DNA of 50,476 bases from UBA6183 sp046314755 (GTDB lineage: Bacteria; Bacteroidota; Bacteroidia; UKL13-3), in contig JBKDBG010000111.1 in NCBI GenBank assembly GCA_046314755.1, positions 1 through 50,476 on the forward strand. The letters run 5' to 3'. Position 1 is the first letter of the stretch. Every line of letters starts with the position of its first letter. Below the pieces are notes generated by a model. It had not been told where the DNA came from. It saw only the letters and a program-made list of their open reading frames with translations, and ran no database searches. This document shows positions 1-7,229 of the stretch, in pieces. Position numbers and translations under genes: made by a program.

Positions 1-223
1 CACTGAAATTGGCTCTCCAAGTAATTTTATTTTGAATGGAATCAGCATAAGTTTTAAAGCTCACTTGTTGTTTGGCAAACGCAATATCATTAGAAGAAGA
101 ATGAATGCTGGCATTGGTAAATCCGGCACCAATAGTTAAGCTGTAAGAGGCGTTTTCTTTGCTTTGAGCAAATGAAACAATAGGTAATGAAAAGGAAAGT
201 AAAGTTAAAATCGCAGCGCGCAT
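1..223 (-). CDS. Secreted protein, N-terminal fragment cut by the window edge
   Basis: An open frame reads leftward from an ATG at 223 to the window edge, giving 74 codons without a stop. The N-terminus is a clear signal peptide: Arg at position 2, a hydrophobic core, then Ser-Phe-Ala-Gln as the likely cleavage site. The mature part begins with alternating polar and hydrophobic residues (SYSLTIGAGF) of the kind that opens a beta-barrel or other outer-membrane beta protein. It starts 33 bases after the stop of the PorV/PorQ-like gene on the same strand and is probably the last gene of that operon. A nearby ATG at 228 hits a stop within eight codons, so 223 is the start. The family cannot be named from this fragment. 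Confidence 0.6.
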   Translation of the reverse strand, partial: MRAAILTLLSFSLPIVSFAQSKENASYSLTIGAGFTNASIHSSSNDIAFAKQQVSFKTYADSIQNKITWRANFS

Positions 224-256
224 ATCATTTTATTTGGCGCTAAAATAATCAAATGC

Positions 257-1327
257 TTAATTTTTTCTGTTGATATTTAATCTTACCGATATGATATTTG
301 ACATAGGTAGGGTACCCGATGCGCTTCCAACATCGGAAATCGCGTAATCAATACTAAGGTTGGTTAATTTTAAGCCTACACCAATAGCAGGTACAAAGCT
401 AAATTCTTTTGATCCGTCAATTTGTTTTACTTCTTGAAATTGACTCATGCCACCACGGAGATAAATAAAATCTTTATATCCCAGTTCTAATCCCAATCTG
501 CTATCCATACTTCCTAAGGAAGAGCCTGTGTAAGTATTTCTTTTTCCGTCAAACGTAAAATCTACACAAGCCTCAGGTCTGATACTTACTAATTGTTTAT
601 ATACCACAAATTTTCTGGATGCACCCAACAATAATCGAGGTAAGGTAATTTCAAGTGTATTTGATGGCAATTGATTTCCGGTGCCGAGTAAAATTTGTTT
701 ATCGGCATCACTAAAGGTGTATTGCCATGCATTAAAGGTTGAAGTGGCATCTCTTAAAATAGCGCCCATTGTCCATTTTTTATAAGTGTATTTGGCAGCT
801 ACATCAAAACCAAATCCCCAAGCGTTGGCAAATTCACCTACCACTCTTCTAATTACTTTAACATTGCCACCAACGGATAATCCGGTGTTCCCTAATTTTC
901 TGGCATAACTTCCGATAAACGCATAATCAACTGCCGAAAATTGGGTGATTCTTGAATAATCTATTTGACCATTTTGAAACAGATTTAGTGTATTCGGAAT
1001 ATCATCAATACCATAACGAATTAAACTTACTGCAAGTGCGCTTTGGTTATTCAATTTAAACGATATGGCACCGAAATCATGTTTGGCTATTCCTGCAAAT
1101 TGCTCATTGTGCATGAATCCAATTTGTATATTATCTGTTATTTCAACCAAACCTGCAGGATTCCAATATCCGGCAGTTACATCATTTACTGATGAAATCA
1201 CTGCTCCACCCATACCATAGGCCCTAGCACCAACTCCTAATGATAAAAACTCATTACTATATTTATATACCTGTGCTTCGGATTTATTCAGCACAAATAC
1301 CATGGCAAGCAGATATATAATACGCAT
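257..1327 (-). CDS. PorV/PorQ-family outer-membrane protein
   Basis: A protein of about 356 residues with a signal peptide ending in SEAQ. The mature N-terminus carries the hallmark of the PorV/PorQ family: FLSLGVGARAYGMGGA, followed by NDVTAGYWNPAGL. Members are FadL-like beta-barrels of the outer membrane; PorV itself is a shuttle/plug component of the type IX secretion system. The rest alternates short beta strands and ends in a typical barrel-like strand (ISVRLNI). I start it at the ATG at 1327, just after the upstream stop codon; an ATG at 1336 would overlap the AcpH-like gene by 8 bases. Whether this copy is PorV proper or a paralogue cannot be told; Bacteroidota usually have several. 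Two T9SS cargo proteins lie elsewhere in the window. Confidence 0.8.
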   Translation of the reverse strand: MRIIYLLAMVFVLNKSEAQVYKYSNEFLSLGVGARAYGMGGAVISSVNDVTAGYWNPAGLVEITDNIQIGFMHNEQFAGIAKHDFGAISFKLNNQSALAVSLIRYGIDDIPNTLNLFQNGQIDYSRITQFSAVDYAFIGSYARKLGNTGLSVGGNVKVIRRVVGEFANAWGFGFDVAAKYTYKKWTMGAILRDATSTFNAWQYTFSDADKQILLGTGNQLPSNTLEITLPRLLLGASRKFVVYKQLVSIRPEACVDFTFDGKRNTYTGSSLGSMDSRLGLELGYKDFIYLRGGMSQFQEVKQIDGSKEFSFVPAIGVGLKLTNLSIDYAISDVGSASGTLPMSNIISVRLNINRKN

Positions 1328-1328
1328 T

Positions 1329-1991
1329 TTATGCATGATGTAATTCCTTCAATTGTTTAATTAGTTGTTCAGCATTACTATTTAATTGATTAAACAAATT
1401 TTGACCGGCCACTTCCAATTTTTCCTGATCGTTTTGAGGCATGCTGCCAACTTTTGCTTTAATCATGATTCTGTTTAACGAGTAAACAAATTTATTATTA
1501 TTGGTATAGTAAAATATGTATTGAACGCTGCGAAAATGATTAAAAAAATCGAAAAAACTTAATGTGTCTTTTAGATGATATGCCTCGAGGTAGGATTTAA
1601 GTTGTGCATCATTGATGGATTGTAAGGATTGGTAAAATGCAGCTAACGTCTCGGGGAAGCGCCAAACCAATATTCTGTCCAACATAAGTTCGGCCATAAT
1701 GTGGCATAAGAACCATTTGCGTTGTACTTGCTCACTTAAATCAACTTGCTCAACTTCATATTTGGTTAAATCAAGCAAGTAAGTAAATAGGCTTGAAGCA
1801 TGAAATTTTTTATCGGAAGCATAATGTTGTAAACAACCTGAATAAAATTGGTTAGCCCATGACTCATTTATTTGAGGCGGGTGATGAAAGGGTGTTACTA
1901 AATTACGTGTGATGTCCGGCAATAATAAACCGGTGTTGTATTCATGTTCTCCCGGTTGGTGATCTAAAAAATAGTGAGCGAAATAATTCAT
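1329..1991 (-). CDS. AcpH-like (ACP phosphodiesterase-like) protein
   Basis: A 220-residue cytoplasmic protein. Its start (MNYFAHYFLD, then GLLLPDITRN) resembles the start of acyl-carrier-protein phosphodiesterase AcpH (MNFLAH..., GNLLADFVRG), and a central HxxxxLMLDRIL stretch sits where AcpH has its MWDHFLS helix. AcpH removes the phosphopantetheine arm from ACP. I see only this partial pattern and similar length, so the enzymatic role is tentative; 'conserved hypothetical' would be equally fair. The gene starts on the last base of the preceding small gene's stop (TAATG, position 1991) and its end meets the PorV/PorQ-like gene, so translation of the three is probably coupled. Confidence 0.6.
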   Translation of the reverse strand: MNYFAHYFLDHQPGEHEYNTGLLLPDITRNLVTPFHHPPQINESWANQFYSGCLQHYASDKKFHASSLFTYLLDLTKYEVEQVDLSEQVQRKWFLCHIMAELMLDRILVWRFPETLAAFYQSLQSINDAQLKSYLEAYHLKDTLSFFDFFNHFRSVQYIFYYTNNNKFVYSLNRIMIKAKVGSMPQNDQEKLEVAGQNLFNQLNSNAEQLIKQLKELHHA

Positions 1992-2140
1992 TAGTTACGT
2001 TTACGCACCAAACCGTTTTTTTTATATTCAACTCGTTTGCCTCCATTGGCTCCGTCAAATGTAGGACACTTCTTAGCTTTACATGCCACTTCTCCCCAAA
2101 GAATAGCAACAACGAAAATGAAAGACAATGTTTTTTTCAT
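1991..2140 (-). CDS. Small secreted/lipoprotein-like peptide, 49 aa
   Basis: A 49-codon ORF starting with Met-Lys-Lys-Thr, a hydrophobic stretch of about 14 residues, then GEVAC, which could be a lipoprotein cleavage site with Cys20. The mature part is short and basic, contains KKCPTFDG at 24-30 and ends in a Lys/Arg-rich tail (YKKNGLVRKRN). Bacteroidota genomes often hold such short exported peptides, but I do not recognise a named family. The stop codon overlaps the start of the AcpH-like gene by one base, which supports real translation. The gene begins about 18 bases downstream of the terminator that closes the histone-like gene, so it is the first gene of this minus-strand operon. Confidence 0.6.
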   Translation of the reverse strand: MKKTLSFIFVVAILWGEVACKAKKCPTFDGANGGKRVEYKKNGLVRKRN

Positions 2141-2162
2141 AACCACTATTTACCCTGCAATA

Positions 2163-2198
2163 TAAAAAAAATCCCGTGTCGAGTTGACACGGGATTTT
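2163..2198 (-). terminator. Intrinsic terminator of the Lys/Ala-repeat gene
   Basis: A 13-bp perfect stem (arms 2168-2180 and 2186-2198, five-base loop) has a run of eight T on its minus-strand 3' side. It lies about 20 bases after the stop of the 83-aa gene, so it terminates that transcript. On the plus strand it is followed by a weaker T-rich stretch. Confidence 0.85.
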
Positions 2199-2217
2199 AA
2201 ATTTTTGTGCTAAGAAA

Positions 2218-2469
2218 TTATTTCTTAGAAGAAGCAGCTTTTTTAGGAGCAGCTTTCTTAGGAGCAGCCTTCTTAGGAGCAGCAGCTTTCTTAGGAGCAG
2301 CAGCTTTCTTAGGGGCAGCAGCTTTTTTAGGAGCAGCTTTCTTAGCAGCAGCCTTTTTAGGAGCAGCTTTCTTAGCAGCAGCTTTTTTAGGAGCAGCTTT
2401 CTTAGCAGCGGCTTTTTTAGGAGCAGCAGCTTTCTTAGGTGCTGCTTTCTTAGTTTTTTTAGTTGCCAT
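2218..2469 (-). CDS. Histone H1-like Lys/Ala/Pro repeat protein
   Basis: An 83-residue protein made almost wholly of Lys, Ala and Pro: a short leader (MATKKTKK) followed by about twelve tandem AAPKK/AAAKK/AAAPKK units and a Ser-Ser-Lys-Lys end. This composition matches bacterial histone H1-like proteins and the C-terminal tail of AlgP-like proteins, which bind DNA non-specifically through lysines. There is no folded domain. The gene has its own strong promoter (2503-2533) and terminator (2163-2198), so it is a single-gene transcript. The DNA is itself a tandem repeat, so length could vary between strains. The opposite strand is also open, but its translation is only the hydrophobic mirror of these codons. 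Confidence 0.85.
   Translation of the reverse strand: MATKKTKKAAPKKAAAPKKAAAKKAAPKKAAAKKAAPKKAAAKKAAPKKAAAPKKAAAPKKAAAPKKAAPKKAAPKKAASSKK
2230..2452. repeat. Degenerate tandem repeat, 15-18 bp units, inside the Lys/Ala gene
   Basis: Units such as gcagctttcttaggagcagc recur about twelve times as 15- and 18-bp steps, always a multiple of three, so gain or loss of a unit would keep the frame. Several neighbouring units differ only by synonymous changes. Confidence 0.85.
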
Positions 2470-2502
2470 GTTTTTAAAATTTAATTTGATTGATTACATG
2501 AA

Positions 2503-2533
2503 CAAATTTATACGAGGTGACAAATATTTCAAA
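2503..2533 (-). promoter_or_regulatory. Bacteroidota promoter of the Lys/Ala-repeat gene
   Basis: On the minus strand a -33 element TTTG (2533-2530) is followed after 19 bases by a -7 element TAAATTTG (2510-2503). Both match the known Bacteroidota consensus TTTG/TAnnTTTG. The inferred start of transcription is near 2497, leaving a leader of about 27 bases. Confidence 0.75.
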
Positions 2534-3112
2534 TACATTCTCAAAATCAGGCACAAAAATTTGTAACGCAAATTTGTTGATAACGTTCATTACTGAACTA
2601 AAACTACTGATTTTACTGTGCTTTTACATGTTGTGTATGATTTTAAAATACATCGAAAATTATTAGTCACAACATATTCACATTCTATTTTTTGAATTAC
2701 AATGAGCTTTTGAAACTAGCTGTTATATACTTTTTAAATCCTTGTGAGCATCAGTAAAATCAATGGTTGTAATGATGTTGATATGACTTGAACTTGATGA
2801 TAAACTGCAACATGATGTAATACGTAATAAAAATATGCAACCACATACAACAAATAAAAATGTATAATTTATTTAACACACTTTTTGTACTTAATCCCCT
2901 ATGAAATTTATGATGCATGAAAATTGATGTGCGTTGAAACATTGATGAATAAAGGCATTCACGCGATTGTGATTTTTCTTGTAACAAAAAATAATTTGTA
3001 AAATACGCTGTTTCGTTATTCACATTCAAAACGAAAAAAAAATTAAAGAAAAATGTCCGAATCAAAAAAAACATACCGTTTTATTTCATATTTGAATATT
3101 GAAACGAAAAAT
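2534..3112. other. Long AT-rich non-coding gap between divergent genes
   Basis: Almost 600 bases without a credible gene. It holds an 11-base direct repeat TATTCACATTC (2675-2685 and 3017-3027); the second copy contains TTATTCACA (3016-3024), which fits the DnaA-box consensus TTATNCACA, and TGTGTATGA at 2632-2640 is one base from a reverse box. I see no tRNA, riboswitch or terminator. A 104-codon minus-strand ORF here is Phe/Tyr/His-rich and looks random. The cinA promoter should lie near the right end, but I cannot pin it down. Confidence 0.5.
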
Positions 3113-4354
3113 ATGCGTGCAGAAATCATAACAATTGGTGATGAAATTTTAATCGGACAAATCATAGATACCAATTCAAGTTGGTTAGGACAAGAGTTAA
3201 GTAAAGTTGGTATATCAGTTGTACATCGTTCATCTGTTTCCGATCAAGAACAAGCTATACGTAATGCGTTACATGATGCAGCTCAACGTGCTGATGTTAT
3301 TATTATGACAGGTGGACTTGGCCCTACAAAAGATGACATTACTAAAAGTACATTGGCCAAATATTTTGGAGTGGAGTTAGTTGAAAATGTAAAAGTGAAA
3401 GAGTGGGTAACTCAAATTTTTAAAATGCGAAACCTTCCAATAATTGATACCAACATTGCACAAGCAATGGTGCCTAAAAATTGTGAAGTATTATTTAATA
3501 GAAGTGGAACCGCCCCCGGAATGTGGTTTGATGTAGGCAATAAAATTTACGTTAGTATGCCGGGTGTGCCATTTGAAATGAAAGTGATTTTTGAAGAAGA
3601 GTGTTTACCCAAACTCAAATCAAAGTTTAATCTTCCGGTTATTTTACATCGCACCATATTAACCTGTAATATTGGAGAGAGTTTTTTGGCCAAAAAAATC
3701 GAAGCATTAGAAAATAGTTTACCGGCACATATTAAATTAGCCTACCTGCCATCAGTTGGAATGGTAAGATTACGCTTTAGTGGAAAGCACACTAATGTTG
3801 ATGCCCTCACACAGGACATGAATACTATCATTGCAACCCTTTATGAAGTAATAGGTGAATATATTTATGGAGAAGAAAATGATACGCTCGAACGGAATGT
3901 TGGTTTGTTGTTAAAAGCAGAAAGTAAAACCATAGCCACAGCAGAAAGTTGCACAGGTGGATACATTGCACATTTAATAACAAGTGTTCCCGGAAGTTCA
4001 GCCTATTATAAAGGAAGTATAATTTCTTATGCGAACGAAGTAAAGGTAAATGAGCTAGGAGTTTTACCTGAAACGTTAAAAAATTATGGAGCCGTGAGTG
4101 AAGCGTGCATAAAACAAATGGCAGATGGTGTACGTAAAAAATTAAATACGGATATCGCCATTGCAACAAGCGGAATTGCAGGTCCGGATGGTGGTAGCAA
4201 AGAAAAACCTGTAGGAACAGTTTGGATTGCCGTGAGTACCGAAACTGAAACCATTGCCCAAATGTATCAAATGGGAGATCATCGTGAACGTACCATTCAA
4301 CGCACTGCAATTGCAGCACTTGACATGGTTAGAAAAATATTGCTGAAGGAGTAA
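3113..4354 (+). CDS. cinA: CinA: nicotinamide-nucleotide amidase / competence-damage protein
   Basis: A 413-residue protein with both CinA halves. The N-terminal MoCF-like domain (about 1-170) opens with MRAEIITIGDEIL and has TGGLGPTKDD at 66-75 and GTAPGM at 132-137. The C-terminal amidase domain (about 255-413) carries AESCTGG at 277-283, with the catalytic Ser, and SGIAGPDGG at 353-361. In this family the C-terminal domain hydrolyses NMN to nicotinate mononucleotide and ammonia, and the N-terminal domain can act on ADP-ribose, so the role is pyridine-nucleotide recycling. The frame is open for 20 further codons upstream, but family alignment puts the start at the ATG at 3113. Length is normal. 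It stands before the helicase gene, which has its own -7 box. Confidence 0.95.
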   Translation: MRAEIITIGDEILIGQIIDTNSSWLGQELSKVGISVVHRSSVSDQEQAIRNALHDAAQRADVIIMTGGLGPTKDDITKSTLAKYFGVELVENVKVKEWVTQIFKMRNLPIIDTNIAQAMVPKNCEVLFNRSGTAPGMWFDVGNKIYVSMPGVPFEMKVIFEEECLPKLKSKFNLPVILHRTILTCNIGESFLAKKIEALENSLPAHIKLAYLPSVGMVRLRFSGKHTNVDALTQDMNTIIATLYEVIGEYIYGEENDTLERNVGLLLKAESKTIATAESCTGGYIAHLITSVPGSSAYYKGSIISYANEVKVNELGVLPETLKNYGAVSEACIKQMADGVRKKLNTDIAIATSGIAGPDGGSKEKPVGTVWIAVSTETETIAQMYQMGDHRERTIQRTAIAALDMVRKILLKE

Positions 4355-4365
4355 TAAAAGAAGTA

Positions 4366-4398
4366 TTCGTACTCTTATCAATAATTATGGTACATTTG
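4366..4398 (+). promoter_or_regulatory. Promoter of the DEAD-box helicase gene
   Basis: TACATTTG at 4391-4398 fits TAnnTTTG exactly; a TTCG at 4366-4369 sits 21 bases upstream as a weak -33. The region also forms a short hairpin with a TTCG loop (AGTA-TTCG-TACT) just after cinA. Inferred start of transcription is near 4404, about 20 bases before the start codon. Confidence 0.5.
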
Positions 4399-4424
4399 TA
4401 AAATAGCTCTATTGCTATTTTATA

Positions 4425-5729
4425 ATGACATTTAATGATATCGGGTTAATAGAACCCATTTTAAAAGCTTTGCATGAACAAGGCTACCAACATCCAACTC
4501 CAATTCAGCAACAAGCCATACCGCCTTTATTAAAAGGAAATGATTTATTGGGTTGCGCACAAACCGGAACCGGAAAAACAGCTGCTTTTGCCTTACCAAT
4601 TATTCAATTGTTACAAGAGCATAAAAAGCAGCAAGTAAAGTTTACTAAACAAATCAGCGCACTCATACTTACTCCAACACGTGAACTTGCCATTCAAATA
4701 GATGAAAGTTTTGAAGTGTACGGAAGTCATACCAATATTACTCATGCAGTAATTTTTGGAGGGGTATCACAACATGCTCAAACGCAAACATTAAGAAATG
4801 GAGTGGATGTGCTTATTGCAACTCCCGGACGTTTACTTGATTTAATGCAACAAGGTTATGTTGATTTACGTCACATCAAATGGTTTGTATTAGATGAGGC
4901 TGATAGAATGTTGGATATGGGATTTGTGCATGATGTAAAAAAAGTATTGGCTAAATTACCCAAACAAAAACAATCACTGTTTTTTTCAGCAACCATGCCA
5001 CCTGAAATTGTGAAGTTGGCAGATATGATTTTACATCATCCTGTAAAAGTTGAAGTAACCCCTGTTTCATCGACTGCTGAAACGGTAACACAATATCTAT
5101 ATTATGTAGACAAAGCTAATAAGAAGCATTTATTAATAGAGTTGCTTAAGCAAAAGGAAATAAAAAATGTGTTGGTTTTTGCGCGTACAAAACATGGTGC
5201 CGATAGGTTAGCCAAAGATTTGGTGAAACAAGGTTTTAAAGCAGCAGCCATTCATGGTGATAAATCACAAAATGCAAGACAACATGCATTAAATGATTTT
5301 AAAGAAGGAAAAATTCGTACGCTGGTAGCAACCGATATTGCTGCTCGCGGAATTGATATTGACTCACTCAGTCATGTGTTAAATTATGAGATTCCTAATC
5401 AACCCGAAACTTATGTACATCGTATAGGAAGAACAGGTAGAGGTGGCGCTACAGGAATTTCAATTAGTTTTTGTGACGCTGAAGAAATGGAATACATTAG
5501 AGATATTCAAAAACTCACAGGCGTAAAATTAACTGTTGTAGAGCAACATCCGTTTCCTTTAAAAGAGTGGAGCCCGGTTCAGAAAAACCCAAATGACAGA
5601 AGGCATCAAAAAAGGTCAACAGCCAATCAAAATAAAAATGCGAAACCCGCAGGCGGTAATGCGTCCAAATCAAATCGGTTCAAACAAAAATCGAGGTCGA
5701 AACAAGGTCCTGCAAGAGGAAAACAATAA
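4425..5729 (+). CDS. rhlE: DEAD-box ATP-dependent RNA helicase, RhlE type
   Basis: A 434-residue helicase with all DEAD-box motifs in order: Q motif PTPIQQQ (24-30), Walker A AQTGTGKT (45-52), PTRELA (84-89), TPGR (133-136), DEAD (157-160), SAT (188-190), then in the second RecA domain VLVFARTK, ATDIAARGID and HRIGRTGRGG. It unwinds short RNA duplexes in ribosome assembly or mRNA turnover. The opening (F-DIGLIEPILKALHEQGY) is typical of the RhlE branch. After about residue 385 comes a low-complexity Lys/Arg/Asn/Gln tail, usual for RhlE proteins and probably an RNA-binding extension. Several RhlE paralogues are common in Bacteroidota, so the symbol names the subfamily only. Confidence 0.93.
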   Translation: MTFNDIGLIEPILKALHEQGYQHPTPIQQQAIPPLLKGNDLLGCAQTGTGKTAAFALPIIQLLQEHKKQQVKFTKQISALILTPTRELAIQIDESFEVYGSHTNITHAVIFGGVSQHAQTQTLRNGVDVLIATPGRLLDLMQQGYVDLRHIKWFVLDEADRMLDMGFVHDVKKVLAKLPKQKQSLFFSATMPPEIVKLADMILHHPVKVEVTPVSSTAETVTQYLYYVDKANKKHLLIELLKQKEIKNVLVFARTKHGADRLAKDLVKQGFKAAAIHGDKSQNARQHALNDFKEGKIRTLVATDIAARGIDIDSLSHVLNYEIPNQPETYVHRIGRTGRGGATGISISFCDAEEMEYIRDIQKLTGVKLTVVEQHPFPLKEWSPVQKNPNDRRHQKRSTANQNKNAKPAGGNASKSNRFKQKSRSKQGPARGKQ

Positions 5730-5743
5730 ATATTAAAGTGAGG

Positions 5744-5777
5744 TTGGCATAAGTCGGGCAAAAAATTAAATTTGCCC
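5744..5777 (+). promoter_or_regulatory. Promoter of the E2 gene with an inverted repeat over its -7 box
   Basis: TAAATTTG at 5767-5774 is a perfect -7 element, with GTTGG around 5743-5747 as a near -33 about 19 bases upstream. A 7-bp inverted repeat (GGGCAAA 5756-5762, TTTGCCC 5771-5777, eight-base spacer) has its right arm inside the -7 box. It has no T-run behind it, so it is more likely an operator than a terminator. The inferred leader is about 60 bases. Confidence 0.5.
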
Positions 5778-5839
5778 AAACTAAACACCCTTGTTGGTTC
5801 ATCCTTGAGTCAACCGAGTGTATTAAAACACACAACAAC

Positions 5840-7171
5840 ATGTCAGAATTTCAACTGGTAATGCCCAAAATGGGCGAAAGTATTGCTGAAGCAACAATTA
5901 TTCGCTGGGTAAAAAACGAAGGAGATATGATTGCCGTTGATGAAACGGTATTAGAAATCGCAACGGATAAAGTAGATTCCGAAGTGCCTTCACCAAAAGC
6001 CGGAAAACTTATTAAACGTTTATTTAATGAGGGTGATGTGGTTGCCGTTGGAGCACCAATTGCAGTGATACAACTCGAAGGTAATACTGCCGCAGCAACT
6101 CCTGCAGCACCTGCTGAAGTAAAACAAGCTGTGGTAGAAGTAGAAAAAACTGTTACCGCTGCTGTTCAACATACACAACCAGCTGCTGTTGTTCAAAACA
6201 ATGGTAACCGCTTTTATAGCCCATTGGTTTTAAGCATAGCTCGTGAAGAAAATATAGGGATGGCTGAGTTGGAAAATATTCCGGGAACAGGAAGTGAAGG
6301 CCGTGTGACTAAAAGAGATATTTTGGCTTATGTACAAACTAGAGGAAACGTGGTTTCACCTGCAGCCTCTGCACCTGCAGCTACGCCACAACCTGAAGTG
6401 AAGGTGAGTACTCCTGCTACACCTGCAGTATCTGTATCTGCACCAAAAGTGAACTTAATGCCGGGTGACGAAATTATGGAGATGGACAGAATGCGTAAAC
6501 TGATTGCCGATCATATGGTAATGAGTAAGCAAGTTTCACCTCACGTAACTTCATTTGTTGAAGCTGATGTTACAAACATGGTACTTTGGAGAGATAAAGC
6601 TAAAAAAGTGTTTGAAAAACGCGAAGGAGAGAAAATTACTTTCACCCCGATGTTTATAGAGTGCGTAGTAAAAGCCATTAAAGATTATCCAATGATTAAT
6701 GTTTCGGTTGATGGACAAAATATCATCAAACGTAAATCGATTAATGTTGGTATGGCAGCCGCCTTACCTTCGGGTAATTTAATTGTGCCGGTAATTAAAA
6801 ATGCGGATAACATGAATCTGATTGGTTTAACCAAAAATGTAAATGAATTAGCTAACCGCGCCCGTGCAAATAAATTATCACCGGATGAAATTTCGGGTGG
6901 CACATTTACTTTAACCAACGTAGGTGGTTTTGGTAATATAATGGGAACTCCAATTATTAATCAACCGCAAGTAGCCATTATGGCAACAGGCTCTATCAAG
7001 AAGAAACCGGCTGTAATTGAAACAGAAATGGGTGATGTAATCGCAATCCGTCACATGATGTTTTTATCATTAAGTTATGACCATCGTGTGGTTGACGGTT
7101 CACTTGGTGGTTCATTTTTACGCAGGGTAGCCGATTACATGGAAGCTTGGGATGTAAACAGAGAAATCTAA
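5840..7171 (+). CDS. Dihydrolipoamide acyltransferase, E2 of a 2-oxo acid dehydrogenase complex
   Basis: A 443-residue E2 protein. An N-terminal lipoyl domain (about 1-78) carries the lipoylated lysine K44 in the motif EIATDKVDSEVP. An Ala/Pro-rich linker leads to a peripheral E3-binding domain (about 127-165, with GRVTKRDIL). A second linker precedes the catalytic domain (about 205-443), which has the CoA-dependent active-site motif SYDHRVVDG with His415. The DKVDSEVP version of the lipoyl motif is typical of the branched-chain/2-oxoisovalerate or general 2-oxo acid E2 in Bacteroidota, rather than the DKATVEVP pattern of SucB or PDH E2, so I favour branched-chain or broad specificity. No E1 or E3 gene is nearby; the E2 is a single-gene unit between its own promoter and a strong terminator. 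Confidence 0.9.
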   Translation: MSEFQLVMPKMGESIAEATIIRWVKNEGDMIAVDETVLEIATDKVDSEVPSPKAGKLIKRLFNEGDVVAVGAPIAVIQLEGNTAAATPAAPAEVKQAVVEVEKTVTAAVQHTQPAAVVQNNGNRFYSPLVLSIAREENIGMAELENIPGTGSEGRVTKRDILAYVQTRGNVVSPAASAPAATPQPEVKVSTPATPAVSVSAPKVNLMPGDEIMEMDRMRKLIADHMVMSKQVSPHVTSFVEADVTNMVLWRDKAKKVFEKREGEKITFTPMFIECVVKAIKDYPMINVSVDGQNIIKRKSINVGMAAALPSGNLIVPVIKNADNMNLIGLTKNVNELANRARANKLSPDEISGGTFTLTNVGGFGNIMGTPIINQPQVAIMATGSIKKKPAVIETEMGDVIAIRHMMFLSLSYDHRVVDGSLGGSFLRRVADYMEAWDVNREI

Positions 7172-7195
7172 AAACATAAAGAATACAGTTTATGG

Positions 7196-7229
7196 AAAAG
7201 ACAGATGTGACTCACATCTGTCTTTTTTT
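7196..7229 (+). terminator. Bidirectional terminator between the E2 and membrane-protein genes
   Basis: A 10-bp G+C-containing stem (7200-7209 and 7213-7222, three-base loop) is extended by AAAA/TTTT and followed by seven T on the plus strand. The stop codon of the convergent minus-strand gene lies in the T-run, and the minus-strand reading of the stem ends in TTTT, so the hairpin probably stops transcripts from both sides. Confidence 0.9.

Noticed and set aside
2207..2566. 119-codon plus-strand ORF of AAFLG repeats
   Set aside because: It is the mirror of the Lys/Ala codons on the other strand; it would be a hydrophobic repeat with no start context, and the promoter and terminator belong to the minus-strand gene.
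2760..3074. 104-codon minus-strand ORF in the intergenic gap
   Set aside because: Composition is random for AT-rich DNA (Phe, Tyr, Ile, His), with no signal peptide, promoter or neighbour overlap.
3828..4381. Two minus-strand ORFs (163 and 79 codons) inside cinA
   Set aside because: Shadows of a well-supported gene, with Leu/His/Phe-rich translations.
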